Shown one piece after another: positions 1-10,350 of a stretch of DNA of 64,000 nt. The notes beneath the pieces were generated by a model, which saw nothing but the letters and a program-made list of their open reading frames with translations, searched no databases and had not been told where the DNA came from. This DNA comes from Cydia pomonella (Eukaryota; Arthropoda; Insecta; Lepidoptera; Tortricidae), in assembly GCF_033807575.1 (NCBI RefSeq), contig NC_084707.1, positions 13,812,550 through 13,876,549 on the forward strand, read 5' to 3'. Position numbers and translations under genes: made by a program. Position 1 is the stretch's first letter. Each line of letters starts with the position of its first letter.

Positions 1-145
1 TCGGCTTTATTGATTTATATATCCATGCCAAATTTCAGCTTTCTAGCACTAACGACCACGGAGCAAAGCCTCGGACAGACAGACAGACAGACGGACATGG
101 CGAAACTATAAGGGTTCCTAGTTGACTACGGAACCCTAAAAAACG
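1..145 (-). repeat. Fragment of dispersed GGGTTCCGTA repeat with GACA microsatellite
   Basis: The stretch contains a short (GACA)n array followed by a block that is the reverse complement of the start of the dispersed repeat seen at 557-1606, 37225-37915 and 45405-46150 (TACGGAACCCT orientation). It is truncated by the window edge. No coding potential is seen. Confidence 0.6.
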
Positions 146-304
146 GACTATAGGTATTTGATATTTTCATTACTTTGACCTCAATTTAGATTAGTTCAAA
201 ATTAATAAAGCCTTATAAAACATCCTTCATTAACATTTCTTATATTGTTATTAGGTATAATAACAGTTACCTACATTTTTAATATGTTCTATATTCAAGG
301 GATA

Positions 305-455
305 AAATTAGCTACGAAGTAAGTAGGTCATAGGCAGGAGATGCGTATCGATCGCACGCACTGCTGAATCAGCAGCCGCCGGCTCGAGAGCACTGCGCCC
401 CGAGAACTAGGGACTACAAAGGCCCACTCGGGAGATCCAGGGTTAATGGTTATAA
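305..455. repeat. Left copy of a diverged direct repeat flanking a dispersed element
   Basis: The block with GAAGTAAGTAGG, then a CAGGAGATG motif, CACTGCGCCC and a GGGTTAATGGTT tail is repeated in the same order at 1643-1910. The two copies bracket the dispersed element at 557-1606. The copies are diverged, and the right one is interrupted by a small hairpin element at 1716-1824. Confidence 0.5.
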
Positions 456-556
456 CTATAGATTGTTAATTAAATGCAAAGATAAGGGTCTAATGAGGTT
501 TTCTATAAGTTATTTTAAGAACATGTTTATCGGATATAACCTTTAAATGTAGATTT

Positions 557-1606
557 GTTATTCCGTAGCCAAATGGCAAAAAACGGAACCCTTATAGATT
601 CGTCATGTCCGTCTGTCTGTCCGATTCTGTCACAGCCACTTTTTTCCGAAACTATAAGAGCTGTACTGTTCAAACTTAGTATGTGGATGTATTCTATGAA
701 CCGCATTAAGATTTTCACACAAAAATAGAAAAAAAACAATAAATTTTGGGGGTTCCCCATACTTAGAACTGAAACTCAAAAAATCTTTTTTCATCAAACC
801 CATACGTGTGGGGTATCTATGGATAGGTCTTCAAAAATGATATTGAGGTTTCTAATATCATTTTTTTCTAAAATGAATAGTTTGCGCGACAGACACTTCC
901 AAAGTGGTAAAATGTGTGTCCCCCCCCCCCCGTAACTTCTAAAATAACAGAATGAAAAATCTAAAAAAAATATATGATATACATTGCCATGTAAACTTCC
1001 ACCGAAAATTGGTTTGAACGAGATCTAGTAAGTAGTTTTTTTTTAATACGTCATGAAATAAATAAAAAAAATTTTTTTTCTTCATACCCATACGTGTGGG
1101 ATATCTACGGATAGGTCTTCAAAAATGATATTAAGGTTTCTAATATCATTTTTTTCTAAGCTGAATAGTTTGCGCGAGAGAACCTTCCAAAGTGAAAAAA
1201 AGTGTGTCCCCCCCCCTGTAACTTCTAAAATAACAGAATGAAAAATCTAAAAAAAATATATGATATACATTACCATGCAAACTTCCACCGAAAATTGGTT
1301 TGAACGAGATCTAGTGAGTAGTATTTTTTTAATACGTCATATAATTTAAAAAAAATTTTTTTCATCAAACATATACGTGTGGGGTATCTATGGATAGGTC
1401 CTAAAAAATGATATTTAGGTTCCTAATATCATTTTTTTCTAAACTGAATAGTTTGCGCGAGAGACACTTCCAAAGTGGTAAAATGTGTGTCCAAAGTGGT
1501 AAAATGTTGAACAAGATCTAGTAAGTAGTTTTTTTTTTAATACGTCTTAAATTGTACGGAACCCTTCATGCGCGAGTCCGACTCGCACTTGGCCGCTTTT
1601 TTTTTT
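557..1606 (+). repeat. Dispersed lepidopteran-type repeat, copy 1, with three internal tandem units
   Basis: The element opens with TTCCGTAGCCAAATGG and a GTCCGTCTGTCTGTCC block, and closes with GTACGGAACCCTTCATG, a short hairpin GCGAGTCCGACTCGC, CACTTGGCCGC and a T-run. The opening and closing GGTTCCGTA/TACGGAACC motifs are inverted relative to each other. Internally a unit of about 285 bp, marked by CATACGTGTGGG at 801, 1089 and about 1372, occurs three times, each followed by a poly-C tract or its remnant. No ORF with protein-like content is present. It is non-autonomous and its transposition class is not evident. Copies 2 (37225) and 3 (45405) are close relatives. Confidence 0.8.
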
Positions 1607-1642
1607 TAATTTTATCGTCAGTCATATTTACATTTAACTGAC

Positions 1643-1985
1643 ATAATTAGCTATGAAGTAAGTAGGGCATAGCCAGGAGATGTATGTGAGCCTGCACTGC
1701 GCCCTGCAAGATTTGTGGGCCTACCGCCAACATCGAAAACTCGTTTTTTTTTCGTCTATACCTATGCAAGAGCGAAGGAAAGGCAGATAACAATTTTCTA
1801 CTTTTCGGTGTCAGCGGAAGGCCCTCTGGAGGCTACAAAAGCCAACTCGGAAGACCCAGCGTCCTAGTGAGTATTATATTCTTTGCCCAGGGTTAATAGT
1901 TAATGAAGGACTAACGAGGTCACAATTTCACCGGTTTACTTGGGCTATCGCATTGGGCGCCCTCTTTGCCCTGAAGTATGGAAAT
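1643..1985. repeat. Right copy of the flanking direct repeat plus a second repeat module
   Basis: Positions 1643-1910 repeat the block at 305-455. They run into a module with CACCGGTTTACTTGGGC, then GGGCGCCCTCTTTGCCCTG. That module reappears inverted at 6132-6240 with an extra insert of about 35 bp. This marks a dispersed family; no gene is seen. Confidence 0.5.
1716..1824. mobile_element. Hairpin MITE (GGGCCTACCG family)
   Basis: The ends are inverted: GGGCCTACCGCCAACATCGA on the left matches the complement of TCGGTGTCAGCGGAAGGCCC on the right, with several mismatches. Similar hairpins with GGGGGCCTACC ends occur at 39737-39882 and 48846-48971. It is non-coding. Confidence 0.5.
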
Positions 1986-2807
1986 ACCAGTTTTTTGCCA
2001 TTCCGCGTTTTGAACTCCTTTTAAGAACTTCTTTATCTGAATTTGACACTTCTGTAAATTGACAGTAAAGTCAATCTCGCCTTAACCTAATTACAATTAG
2101 AACCATTAGAACAAGTGATCATGGTCTTTGAACCTATTTTAATGCTTGCTCAATTTACTGACGGTGATTCTGCTGAAGGTACGCAACTGCTATTAAATTT
2201 AACCGAATTATTATATTTAGGTACTGTCTTATAAAGCCGAAGCCGATCCTTGTTCTCAAATTAAGTAATTTAAATAATCGTTAAAATTTGCTTACAGTTT
2301 CTTTTTGACCCACCTGACGCGGGCCTAAATGTATGGGCTCGTCAGACAAGCTCCCGTGTCTTGCTAAACCACACCCGTCAGTAAAAATTGAGGATATATT
2401 TTTCTAGTTTGACAAGAGTCGCTTGGAGCATAGGAAGAAAGAATCATACCGTCTTTTTTCTATGAGAGTATTATAATTATATAAATAACCCCAAAAACGG
2501 GATGCACATAGTTTATATTATGCTATTGTTACTAACAAAATTGGCTTGCCCGACTATAGTATATACTATGCATCACACAGAATCTAACTGATTGGTGAGA
2601 ACTTGCCAGTTGCAGCAGTAAGTAGGTAGCAAGAGTAACCTAAGGGATCTTCGGGAGCGTCGGCGAAGTAAGTGTTCACTTTAATTGACGAGATCGTTAC
2701 AGTATCAAATTTGACTTAATTTAACCGGACTTTTATTTGAATAGATCTTACGCTAACCTCAACGTATATTCCTACACAGAACAAACGAGTAGTACTAGTT
2801 TCATTTT
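1986..2807. other. Non-coding stretch, no recognised element
   Basis: AT-rich DNA without a convincing ORF. A short palindromic patch, ACTATAGTATATACTATG, lies near 2553. Nothing further could be supported. Confidence 0.5.
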
Positions 2808-2871
2808 TAACCGACTTCAATTTCATAGAAGGAGGAGGTTCTGTATACGGTTGTGGCTATATTTTTTTTAA

Positions 2872-3391
2872 TGTATGTTCGCCGATTACTCGGACACCCG
2901 TGATCCGATTTTAGTAATTCTTTTTTTGTTTGAATGGAGTTAGCTCTAAATTGGTCCCATTTTAATTTGGTTCCGATTTGATGATGGGATCCATGAGAAA
3001 TTGAGGGAACTCCTCATTTTTTAAAGGCACGTGTATAGTGATTTGGGTGTTTTCTTAAGCAACTCGAGCATTTTCTCTCAAAAATCATCAATTTGATGAA
3101 GTGGATCTAATGATGATGATTTTTTATGATAATGATGATGATTTTTTTAATGTAGTATGTTCACCGATTACTCCGACACCCGTGCTCCGATTTGAGTAAT
3201 TCTTTTTTTGTGTGAAAGGAGTCACCTCTAAAGTGGTCCCATAATATTTTTTGGCCTGATCTGATGATGGATTCCACGAGGAATTGAACTCCTCGATTTT
3301 TAAAGACACATGTATGGTGATATGACTGTATTCTTAAGCAACTCAAGCATTTCCTCTCGAAAACTACCAATTTGATGAACTGCAACTGTAG
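2872..3391. repeat. Two tandem units of about 240-280 bp
   Basis: Unit 1 begins near 2872 and unit 2 near 3151. Both contain CCGATTACTC, AGTAATTCTTTTTTTG, a TGATGATGG motif, TTCTTAAGCAACTC and CAATTTGATGAA in the same order. They are clearly homologous but diverged, so the duplication is not recent. Confidence 0.75.
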
Positions 3392-3769
3392 CCTTACCAC
3401 GAGTTTGACTCTACATATTAGTTGACGTGTTCGTAACTTACTTTCTATATATCGCTCGCACTAATTATTATTATTTATTTTAAAACCACATGCAAGTATA
3501 CAGTGCTGAACTAAGACACTTACACATGAATTACATTTAAAACTTTTAAAAATTATATAATATTATTAAAAGTAAAGAAATCAATATCCTGAATTCAAGT
3601 TTATTCTGATACAAATGTCATATAAATAGAGAAAAATTGCGAATGTCATATACATAAAGATAAAAGTCAATAATAAATAATACAAAAAAATAATACTAAT
3701 AGGATACCATAGATGCATAGAAAGTAAGTTACGCTATCGAATATGTCAGTGTCAAACTAGTGGTAAGGC
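3391..3769. mobile_element. MITE with long inverted repeats and TA duplication
   Basis: The ends are GCCTTACCACGAGTTTGAC and the inverted GTCAAACTAGTGGTAAGGC. The arms continue through a shared TAACTTACTTTCTAT block. The element is flanked by TA on both sides (3389-3390 and 3770-3771), as expected for Tc1/mariner-mobilised MITEs. A shorter relative lies at 17779-17937. It sits inside the AACCGACTTC element and so inserted later. Confidence 0.75.
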
Positions 3770-3847
3770 TACTTACTGATTATGAAGACCACGGGCGATA
3801 TGTGGAACTTCCCTCTTATAATTGGGTGTAGTGTGATTTTTCATGTA

Positions 3848-4215
3848 AGAGGTGAGGGGTAGGTGTGAGAGGTGAAGGTAGAGACGGTGGTGGTGAAGGT
3901 AGACGACGGTCTGAGGTTGGGGGTTGAGGGTTGGGGCTTGACGAGTCAGGGTATGAGGGGTTGAGGGGGGCGGTGAGTTTATGGGTCGGGGATTGAGGGG
4001 TTGGGAGTAGAGGAATCGGGGAATAGGAGTTAGTGGTCGGGGGTTGTAAGTTGAGGGATTGGGGGTTAGGATAAGGAGTTTAAGGTTCTGGACTTGAGGG
4101 GTCGGGGATTGGCGGTTGAAGGTTTGGTGGTTCAGGGTCGAGGGGTTCAGTGATCAGGGGTTGATGTGCTGTGAGGTTGAATGGTCGGAGGGTTGAGGGA
4201 TTGGGTTAGTGGCGG
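3848..4215 (+). repeat. G-rich degenerate minisatellite, potential G-quadruplex tract
   Basis: About 370 bp of degenerate units around GGGGTTGAGGG, GGTCGGGGATT and similar. The plus strand is strongly G-skewed, with dozens of G runs of three or more separated by short loops. It is part of the composite element. No coding frame is supported. Confidence 0.8.
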
Positions 4216-4660
4216 GGCGGAGGATAGATTTAGAATACCTAGTGGCAGGAATGATTTCTCAGATGGACTCTAGGATAATCCTGATTATTTATTAAAGTTG
4301 AAGAATTTATTATGTTAAACATGATTGTGTTTTTCATTCATGCGTCACGCGTTTCTCAAAAGCCCTTAACAATGCCTTAAAACTAAAAATTTAAAAATAG
4401 AAACTTTTTACAAAAAAACAGCAAAAAATCGGTTCAGATGTTTTGCCGTGAAAAGGTAACAAAGAGACAGACAAAATTAAATCCACGTTTATTTCCTATT
4501 ACTACAGTTGTAATGTGATTCATAGACATAAAGCTGATTATTTTTGACCGGTATTGTTACTATTTGGCTTGGCACCGACTTCAAACATATCAGTTGGTAA
4601 CGCATATACTTAAAAAAGGATAATTTATTTCATTCTTTTTGAAGTCTGTTTACTTTTTTT

Positions 4661-7117
4661 TTTAAGTTTTTTTGATTGAGTGCATTGGTTGCCAAATTTT
4701 GTTACTATTAATTCAAAATATGTAGGTACCTATTGTCAACTGCGAACGATGTTATTTAGTTACTTTAAACACTCCCCCATAAACAAAAACTATTCTACCT
4801 AACCTAAAAATATGATAGTTATGTATATACCTATAAAAAGGGTGATCGAGGTAATTTTTTCAACTCTTCTCTCCTTCCTCTTTTATACATATATACTCAT
4901 ATAAATGTGGTAACTTATGGGCAAATTAGCTACCCAAATACTTTGCTATTGATTCAACAGCACCATAGCTAGGTTGCTAGGTACTTGCGTTTATTACCAT
5001 ATTTACGGAGGTGAAAATTAATAAATCTATGCCGCACGTGAGAGCACGGAGGGCTGTTGAAGTTTTTTCATCCGGAATGAAGTGATAACCGCTAATGACA
5101 CCCTTGAGCCGCCGAGTCATCCGCCATACTCGAGAGATGAATTAAATTATATCGCATTTTAATTATCCTGTTATCTGGTCTGGGCGCTTTGAGATAAAAC
5201 AGAAGGGGAGAGTATATTTAGGTATTACACCTTTATACTCTGATTATAAGCTGATTTATTCACTTATAGGTTAACTAAAAAAATTAAAAGTAATGCGTCA
5301 ACACCCAGAACAAGTGAGCCATAAATTGTAACGTACCTACATAAATGCGCTTGCACGAAAGATACTAGCAATCATTTTATAGCGACGGTTTATTAAAATG
5401 TAAGCTAGGCAATGACACCTGGAGGTACAAATATCAAACGAGTTTAGTTTAATACGAACTAGTACGAACGACGCTTTTTAAGTATGTTAGAGTTCACATC
5501 CAGGAATAGCCATCACAGTTGAATACAAGCAATCGTTCATCACTTACGAACCCATTTTTACGTGATCTCCAATTTCTCATAGTTACTACGCGTCTTAAAG
5601 TCATGGTTAGACTGGTTACAAAAGTCCTGCCTGAAACACTCATAGGACCAGGTGGCAGTGTGTTCTTGGCACACAGGCTGTCCAGTCTTACGGGCGCGCG
5701 TGACGACCCATAAGCGCACGTTTACCATGCAAATTAGCTGACCACCGCCGTCCATTTTTTTAAACACACAACAAATATTGTCACCCGTGTTTACTTTGTC
5801 CTGTTTTCACTCACAACGAGCGTGCTTATCAAACTCTCTTTTTAATTCCCACCGGTCTTTAACTTATGACTCTGATTTCGTTCATTGTAATTGTTCGAGG
5901 TTTTTATGCAAATTAGTTACATTGGTACCTATTTTTGTCCCGAGTAATTGTTTGTAGTCGCCTTTTTAATATGTACGAGCTGACGTTATTTTATGTTTAC
6001 TTTATTTTAGAAGTTCAACGCGCCTTGGTTATAAAAACTGTATCTACTTACAAGTAAAAACAAAGCAAATTATCACCACATTCCTACTTTATGCCAAAGA
6101 GCATCCCATCGACGGCTGTCGCGAAGCCGTCATTTCCATGCTTCAGGGCAAAGAGGGCGCCCAGCAAGGCTTCTGTTTCCATTGCTTAGAGAACACAGGC
6201 AAGGCGATAGCCCGAGTAAACCGGTCAAATTGTGGCCTCGTCATTTGTAAGAACTATGCACAATCGTAGAGCGCACTTTTGCTGGTTCGTCTGAGGGTTA
6301 CATTCACTTTTTCTTCGTTGGCGTTCGCATAACTCGCCAGGGCGTATGGGGTTCGCGCGCATCACCATACAAATGGCGCATTAGCGCCGCCGGCCCGCGC
6401 CGGACGCACCTTATCTGCTCTCAACTATATTTGTTCGCCCCGGATTACCAGAGATTTACCACGGTCACCGCGTTAACAGCCGATTACCCGTCCTCTACAA
6501 AGAGAACTCGAATTTAACATACATTGGACCGTGACTTTAAATTTAAAATTTTGAACAGCCGTCAATAATTATGTTAATAAGTAAGCCTTGCAAATGTTTC
6601 CCCGTTAGTATTTTATGAATTTGTAGCGATTTTTTTGGTCTTAAAAAGTCCGCAAAATTAAGAATGACCCCTCGTTAGCTATAATGGTAAGAATAGGGTG
6701 CAGCGCAACAATTGGGAGGAAAATATTTACCGAAACGGTGGTGCGATAACGCGGCCTAGTTAGCTATAAATCTTTGGCTGTCGATGCGGGGCGGCCTGTC
6801 CTCCCATTGCAGCTCGCGGGTTGATTTGTCGCGTCCACCGCCTCGAATACGAAATATGACCAGTGGTGTCGGCGCCGGCGTTACATGCGAATAGTTCAGA
6901 GTAACAAATGCCCATATGATTCAATAATGTTTCAACGCATACAAGAAATTCCTAAGTACATAGGGACAACAGCTTTGCTTTCTAGGGTAGATTAGGGTTG
7001 TTGCCCAGGTTAGGCGTAGATACGAACATATTGATGAAGGTACTTCTATTATTCAGAGTAAACTATGAAAGCGATCAGCTGAGGTTTTCAATTCAAAGTG
7101 AGAAAGCTCTATAGAAT
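4661..7117. other. Non-coding stretch with one dispersed repeat module
   Basis: No gene could be supported. Short overlapping frames on both strands at 5519-5767 lack recognisable domains. A dispersed module at 6132-6240 is inverted relative to 1911-1985. GC-richer patches at about 6340-6420 and 6770-6890 stand out from the AT-rich background and could be conserved non-coding DNA, but nothing in the sequence proves function. Confidence 0.5.
6132..6240 (-). repeat. Dispersed module, inverted copy of 1911-1985
   Basis: CTTCAGGGCAAAGAGGGCGC and CGATAGCCCGAGTAAACCGG are the reverse complement of the module at 1911-1985. About 35 additional bases lie between the two blocks here. Confidence 0.65.
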
Positions 7118-7204
7118 TTTTTTAATACTACGTCGGTAGCAAACGAGCATACGGCCCGCCTGATGGTAAGCAGTCTCCGTAGCCTATGTACGCCTGCAAT
7201 TCCA
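7118..7204 (-). repeat. 3' end fragment of a non-LTR retrotransposon
   Basis: Read on the minus strand, this is the typical tail with GTAAGCGGTT-like, ACCATCAGGCGGGC, ATGCTCGTTTGC and an A-run. The same tail ends the larger fragment at 34925-35310 and a piece at 53584-53676. It is severely 5'-truncated. Confidence 0.6.
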
Positions 7205-7559
7205 CGCATACTCAACGCTATAATAGTTTGATTGTATATTTTGTTTGTTTAAATATCTCTCTGAGTCTGTTTGCGCATAAATTATGGAATAATGCAATGC
7301 TCGTTAGACTGTAAAATTAAAGTGCATGAAAACGGCAACAAGCATTTTTTTAGTTTAGTGAAATATTTTAACGACATCAGAAGCCCAATTTTTGATTAAA
7401 CATTTTTTTTTGTTGACGATCGTCTCAGTGACTGACGCATCTCACGCACGACAAGCGGGAGTGATCTTCGAATTCGTATCATAACCAGTTGACAATCAAA
7501 TCCAATCCAGTCAATAACAAATTGTTAAATCTAAATCGCGCTCCAGATCTAAAAGTGAG

Positions 7560-7690
7560 ATCCGTTTAAGGGCATATTCGATATAAATAAATAAATATTA
7601 TAGGGATAGGGACATTCTTACACAAATTGACTAAATCCCACGGTAAGCTAAGACGGCTTGTGTTGTGGATACTTAAATACTTAAAAAAAA
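7560..7690 (-). mobile_element. Truncated tRNA-derived SINE tail
   Basis: CACAAATTGACTAAATCCCA, GGTAAGCTAAGACGGCTTG and the following bases match the tail of the SINE that is complete at 49395-49640. The tRNA-like head is missing. A few bases upstream (about 7557-7584) match the GTTTAAGGGCATATTCG part of the MITE at 44074-44274. Confidence 0.55.
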
Positions 7691-7825
7691 TGTTTTGCCT
7701 TGATATTCAGGGTTGACCGAAGAGTCAGTTCAGTCACTAGAAGAGAATGGTCCCAGAATTAGCAGCAAGAAAACAGAAAACATGTCTTGCACATTCGATG
7801 CTACAACGGATGGACAGCAAATTAA

Positions 7826-8277
7826 GGGTTATTCCCACTAGTTACCACCAAGTTGTTACCAGTGGTAACTACTGGGAATTTTTTTCCCATCTTTTACCAC
7901 TGGTAACTACTGGGAATTTTTTTCCCAGTTGTTACCACTGGTAAAAGGTGGGATTTTTTTCCCAGTTTTTACGAACGAACAAACAAATCAGTCAAAGACC
8001 GATTTTTTAAATCACTTTCAAGGCAGTTTACTGAAACAGTAATCGACTTATAATGAAACGAATAACTAATTAACTTATAATTAATTCAACGTTTAATTAA
8101 TTATTGATTAAGGAACTCTATATTTATACTGTTTTTATTAGTATTGAATGCTAATCAAATTTTGGTGGTAACTACTGGGAAAAAAAATCCCACCTTTTAC
8201 CAGTGGTAAAATGTGGGGAAAAAAATCCCAGTCGTTACCACTGGTAACAACTTGGTGGTAACTTGTGGGAATAACCC
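7826..8277. mobile_element. Palindromic MITE with stacked hairpin termini, probable hAT type
   Basis: The left end is GGGTTATTCCCACTAGTTAC and the right end is its inverted counterpart. About 140 bp at each end is built from repeats of GTTACCACTGGTAA and TGGGAATTTTTTTCCCA palindromes. The flanks CAAATTAA (7818-7825) and CAAATTCA (8278-8285) agree at 7 of 8 bases, consistent with an 8-bp target duplication of the hAT class. The AT-rich core has no transposase. The open frame through the left arm is a by-product of the repeats. Confidence 0.75.
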
Positions 8278-8299
8278 CAAATTCAGGGCCTGATTGACG

Positions 8300-8588
8300 A
8301 CGCACCTATCCTAACCGTAAAGCAATTAGCAACGATGGCAAAATCGACAGCGACGTGATCCATCGCACTAAATCTGGTTGGAATAATTGAGGGTATGCGA
8401 CAAAAGAATGTAACGAAAAACGAATAAGACTTATTAAGAATGAGACAAGTTACAGAATTGGACTTAGGAAGACAGGGACATATAGCGAACAAGACGAAAA
8501 AAGAATCAGTCATGAATACAGAATGAGACGAATTTAAGATTTGAACGAAAAACGAATGGGACGAATAACGCTGATACCTTCAAATTTG
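8300..8588 (+). pseudogene. Non-LTR retrotransposon RT remnant, left part
   Basis: From 8334 the plus strand reads D-G-K-I-D-S-D-V-I-H-R-T-K-S-G-W. This resembles the conserved segment after the polymerase core of RTE/Jockey-like reverse transcriptases, usually D-G-K-I-D-x-D-V plus H-R-I. Stops follow soon after. The fragment is interrupted at 8596 by the hAT-like element and resumes at 10877. It is dead, and assignment to a clade is tentative. Confidence 0.6.
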
Positions 8589-8596
8589 CCCCCATA
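8589..8596. repeat. 8-bp target site duplication, left
   Basis: CCCCCATA directly precedes the TAGGGATTGCAA terminus, and the identical octamer follows the right terminus at 10869-10876. Eight bases is the hAT superfamily signature. Confidence 0.9.
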
Positions 8597-8607
8597 TAGG
8601 GATTGCA

Positions 8608-8690
8608 ATCCGGTCCGGCGGATCCGGTAATCCGGCCGGATCCGGCACTTTTCAGGAGCTACCGGATCCGGACCGGATCCGGTCAAATAA
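8608..8690. repeat. Cluster of CCGGATCCGG subterminal motifs
   Basis: Several overlapping GGATCCGG and CCGGATCC motifs lie just inside the left TIR, mirrored at 10808-10860. Subterminal motif arrays are where hAT transposases commonly bind. A similar but diverged motif cluster at 19390-19440 may be a relic of a related element. Confidence 0.7.
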
Positions 8691-8921
8691 AAAAAACGCC
8701 TGAATACAGCACGCACTGTGCGGTTTAGATGAGGAAAAGGCGACGGATGAGAGGTATGAACTTGAACAGATCCGTTTTATGCTCTGTTCATATATATTTA
8801 TTATGACGATGACTGGGAACATAAGTTGCCTTTCATGTTGGTGGCACGATACTACGATTACATAATTACTGTAATAGAAGGAAAAATTAAACGATGGAGA
8901 TGCCATGGAAGGCATTTGTAA

Positions 8922-9871
8922 GGGTCTCCCCAAACCAGTCGACGCGGAGTCGGCTTTCGCCGAGTGTTTTACACCACACTATTCGCATTTAGCCGATCGA
9001 CCGTCTCCGCGGTTGGACACCTGCGTTTAGCAGTCTCATCCTCCTTGCGGCCGTAGAGACGCCCGATCGCCTGCGACTTGCTATCGCAACAGTTGTAAAG
9101 TGACGGTCGGCTCTCCCGTGCTCCGTCCTGCCGTCGAGACGTCAGACAGCACACGTACAGCCGTTGAGTCCGACGAACAGATGTAGGACAGCGGGTGATC
9201 GGCAATCGTAAATCTAATTTTTGGAGACTGGTTGTTAGTAACAACCTGAGTTTGAAATTGAACAGACCTGTAAGATTATTTTCCTAGGTAATTGTTACAT
9301 ATTATATAATAACCTGTGATGATGGATATTTTACTTGTACACTTGATCACTATACTTAGAGTCAGACACGTCATATAAACACTTATATTTACCGACTAAT
9401 ATTATTAAATGTTCCTCCGTCATTATTACTTCCGTGTTGTCAGATCTATTGCAGATTTTAATGTGGGTAATAATTCAAATGAACAAATACAAACGCATCA
9501 GTAGCTACTTCGGCCGTCATCGGCTCTGTTCGGCCGTCGTCAGCTATGTTCGGCCGTCGAAGACGCTGAACGGCTTCCGCCAGCTCTGACCGGTCCTTAT
9601 CGTAGGTACTCGGCCGTGATCGGAGGCGTTCAACTCTTTCCGGCACCGTACGGCGACATAAGGAGATTTATGAATGCGAACGTGTGCGGTAGGCTGCAAA
9701 CAGCGTCGTACGAATGCGAACAGCTTTACGGCAAAACGCCGTTTTCCCGTCGAAAGACGTCGTTTCGCGTGGGCCGAGCCGATTTACGACTTATTCGCTC
9801 TTATTGCGTTGACATAAAGCTTTTTCTGTACGCGATTTGCCGAAACGGCGTCGACTAGTTTGGGGAGACCC
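8922..9871. mobile_element. Nested PIF/Harbinger-like non-autonomous element, 950 bp
   Basis: The termini are GGGTCTCCCCAAACCAGTCG and the inverted CGACTAGTTTGGGGAGACCC, with one mismatch over about 24 bp. TAA lies immediately outside both ends (8919-8921 and 9872-9874). A three-base TWA duplication with G-rich TIR ends is typical of PIF/Harbinger. The interior is markedly GC-richer than the surroundings and rich in CGGCCGTC motifs. Frames at 8969-9244 (minus) and 9616-9858 (plus) have no recognisable domain, so the mobilising transposase is presumably elsewhere. Confidence 0.8.
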
Positions 9872-10189
9872 TAATTTATGCTAAAGAGAAGAAAAGAGTG
9901 TCATAATGTTGTGATAGGAGATTAAAAGTAAACAAATGAGCAGAATTTAAGTCGGCGGTACTCAACCGACTAGAGCTGGGCTAATCAATATGTGTTACAT
10001 GTGTGAATGAATATAAGATTGTAAGTTTGAACTGAAAATGAATGTATGAAATGAAATGATAACATTGATAATCTTTAGTTTACTTCGATTTTATATATAT
10101 AATGATAAAATATTGTTTATTTTCTATTTGAGAGAGAATCTTTTGTATTTACAATTTCATCCAATCTTATGCAATTTCCTTAATGGTAC

Positions 10190-10350
10190 ATGCTACTCTA
10201 CGTCTAGCCAATTCTTTATTTGATCCAAGTAACTTTTCTTAAGGAGTCCCTTTCCTCGATGGATTTCAATCCTATACTCTATTATTTTTCGCATGAGATC
10301 GTCGTGTCATGTTCCATTCTCTATAATTTGACCAATATACTTTTCTGTAA
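10190..10350 (-). pseudogene. RT C-terminal fragment of a non-LTR retrotransposon
   Basis: The minus strand reads, in one frame broken by a stop, a Y-I-G-Q-I-I-E-N-G segment, then D-D-L-M-R-K-I-I-E-Y-R-I-E, then G-K-G-L-L-K-K-S-Y-L-D-Q-I-K-N-W-L. This matches the layout of the RTE/Jockey-type C-terminus (GHI-R, IIEGKIEGKRGKGRPR-like, W). The same segment is better preserved at 40532-40789. The fragment lies inside the hAT-like element. Confidence 0.6.

Larger units (their letters stand above)
2808..4660. mobile_element. Composite AACCGACTTC element (non-autonomous)
   Basis: The left end is AACCGACTTCAA and the right end is TTGAAGTCTGTTT, an imperfect inverted pair. Inside are two diverged tandem units (2872-3108 and 3151-3391), each with a GATTACTCGGACACCCGTG-like block and a TTCTTAAGCAACTC block. 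Then come an inserted MITE at 3391-3769 and a G-rich minisatellite at 3848-4215. The arrangement matches a repeat type common in moth and butterfly genomes. Short minus-strand frames within the units look like chance frames. Exact ends are approximate. Confidence 0.6.

Noticed and set aside
527..760. Minus-strand frame of 77 codons, similar frames at 37183-37473 and 45379-45609
   Set aside because: Similarity between the three comes from the shared non-coding repeat. The peptide is low-complexity and disrupted between copies.
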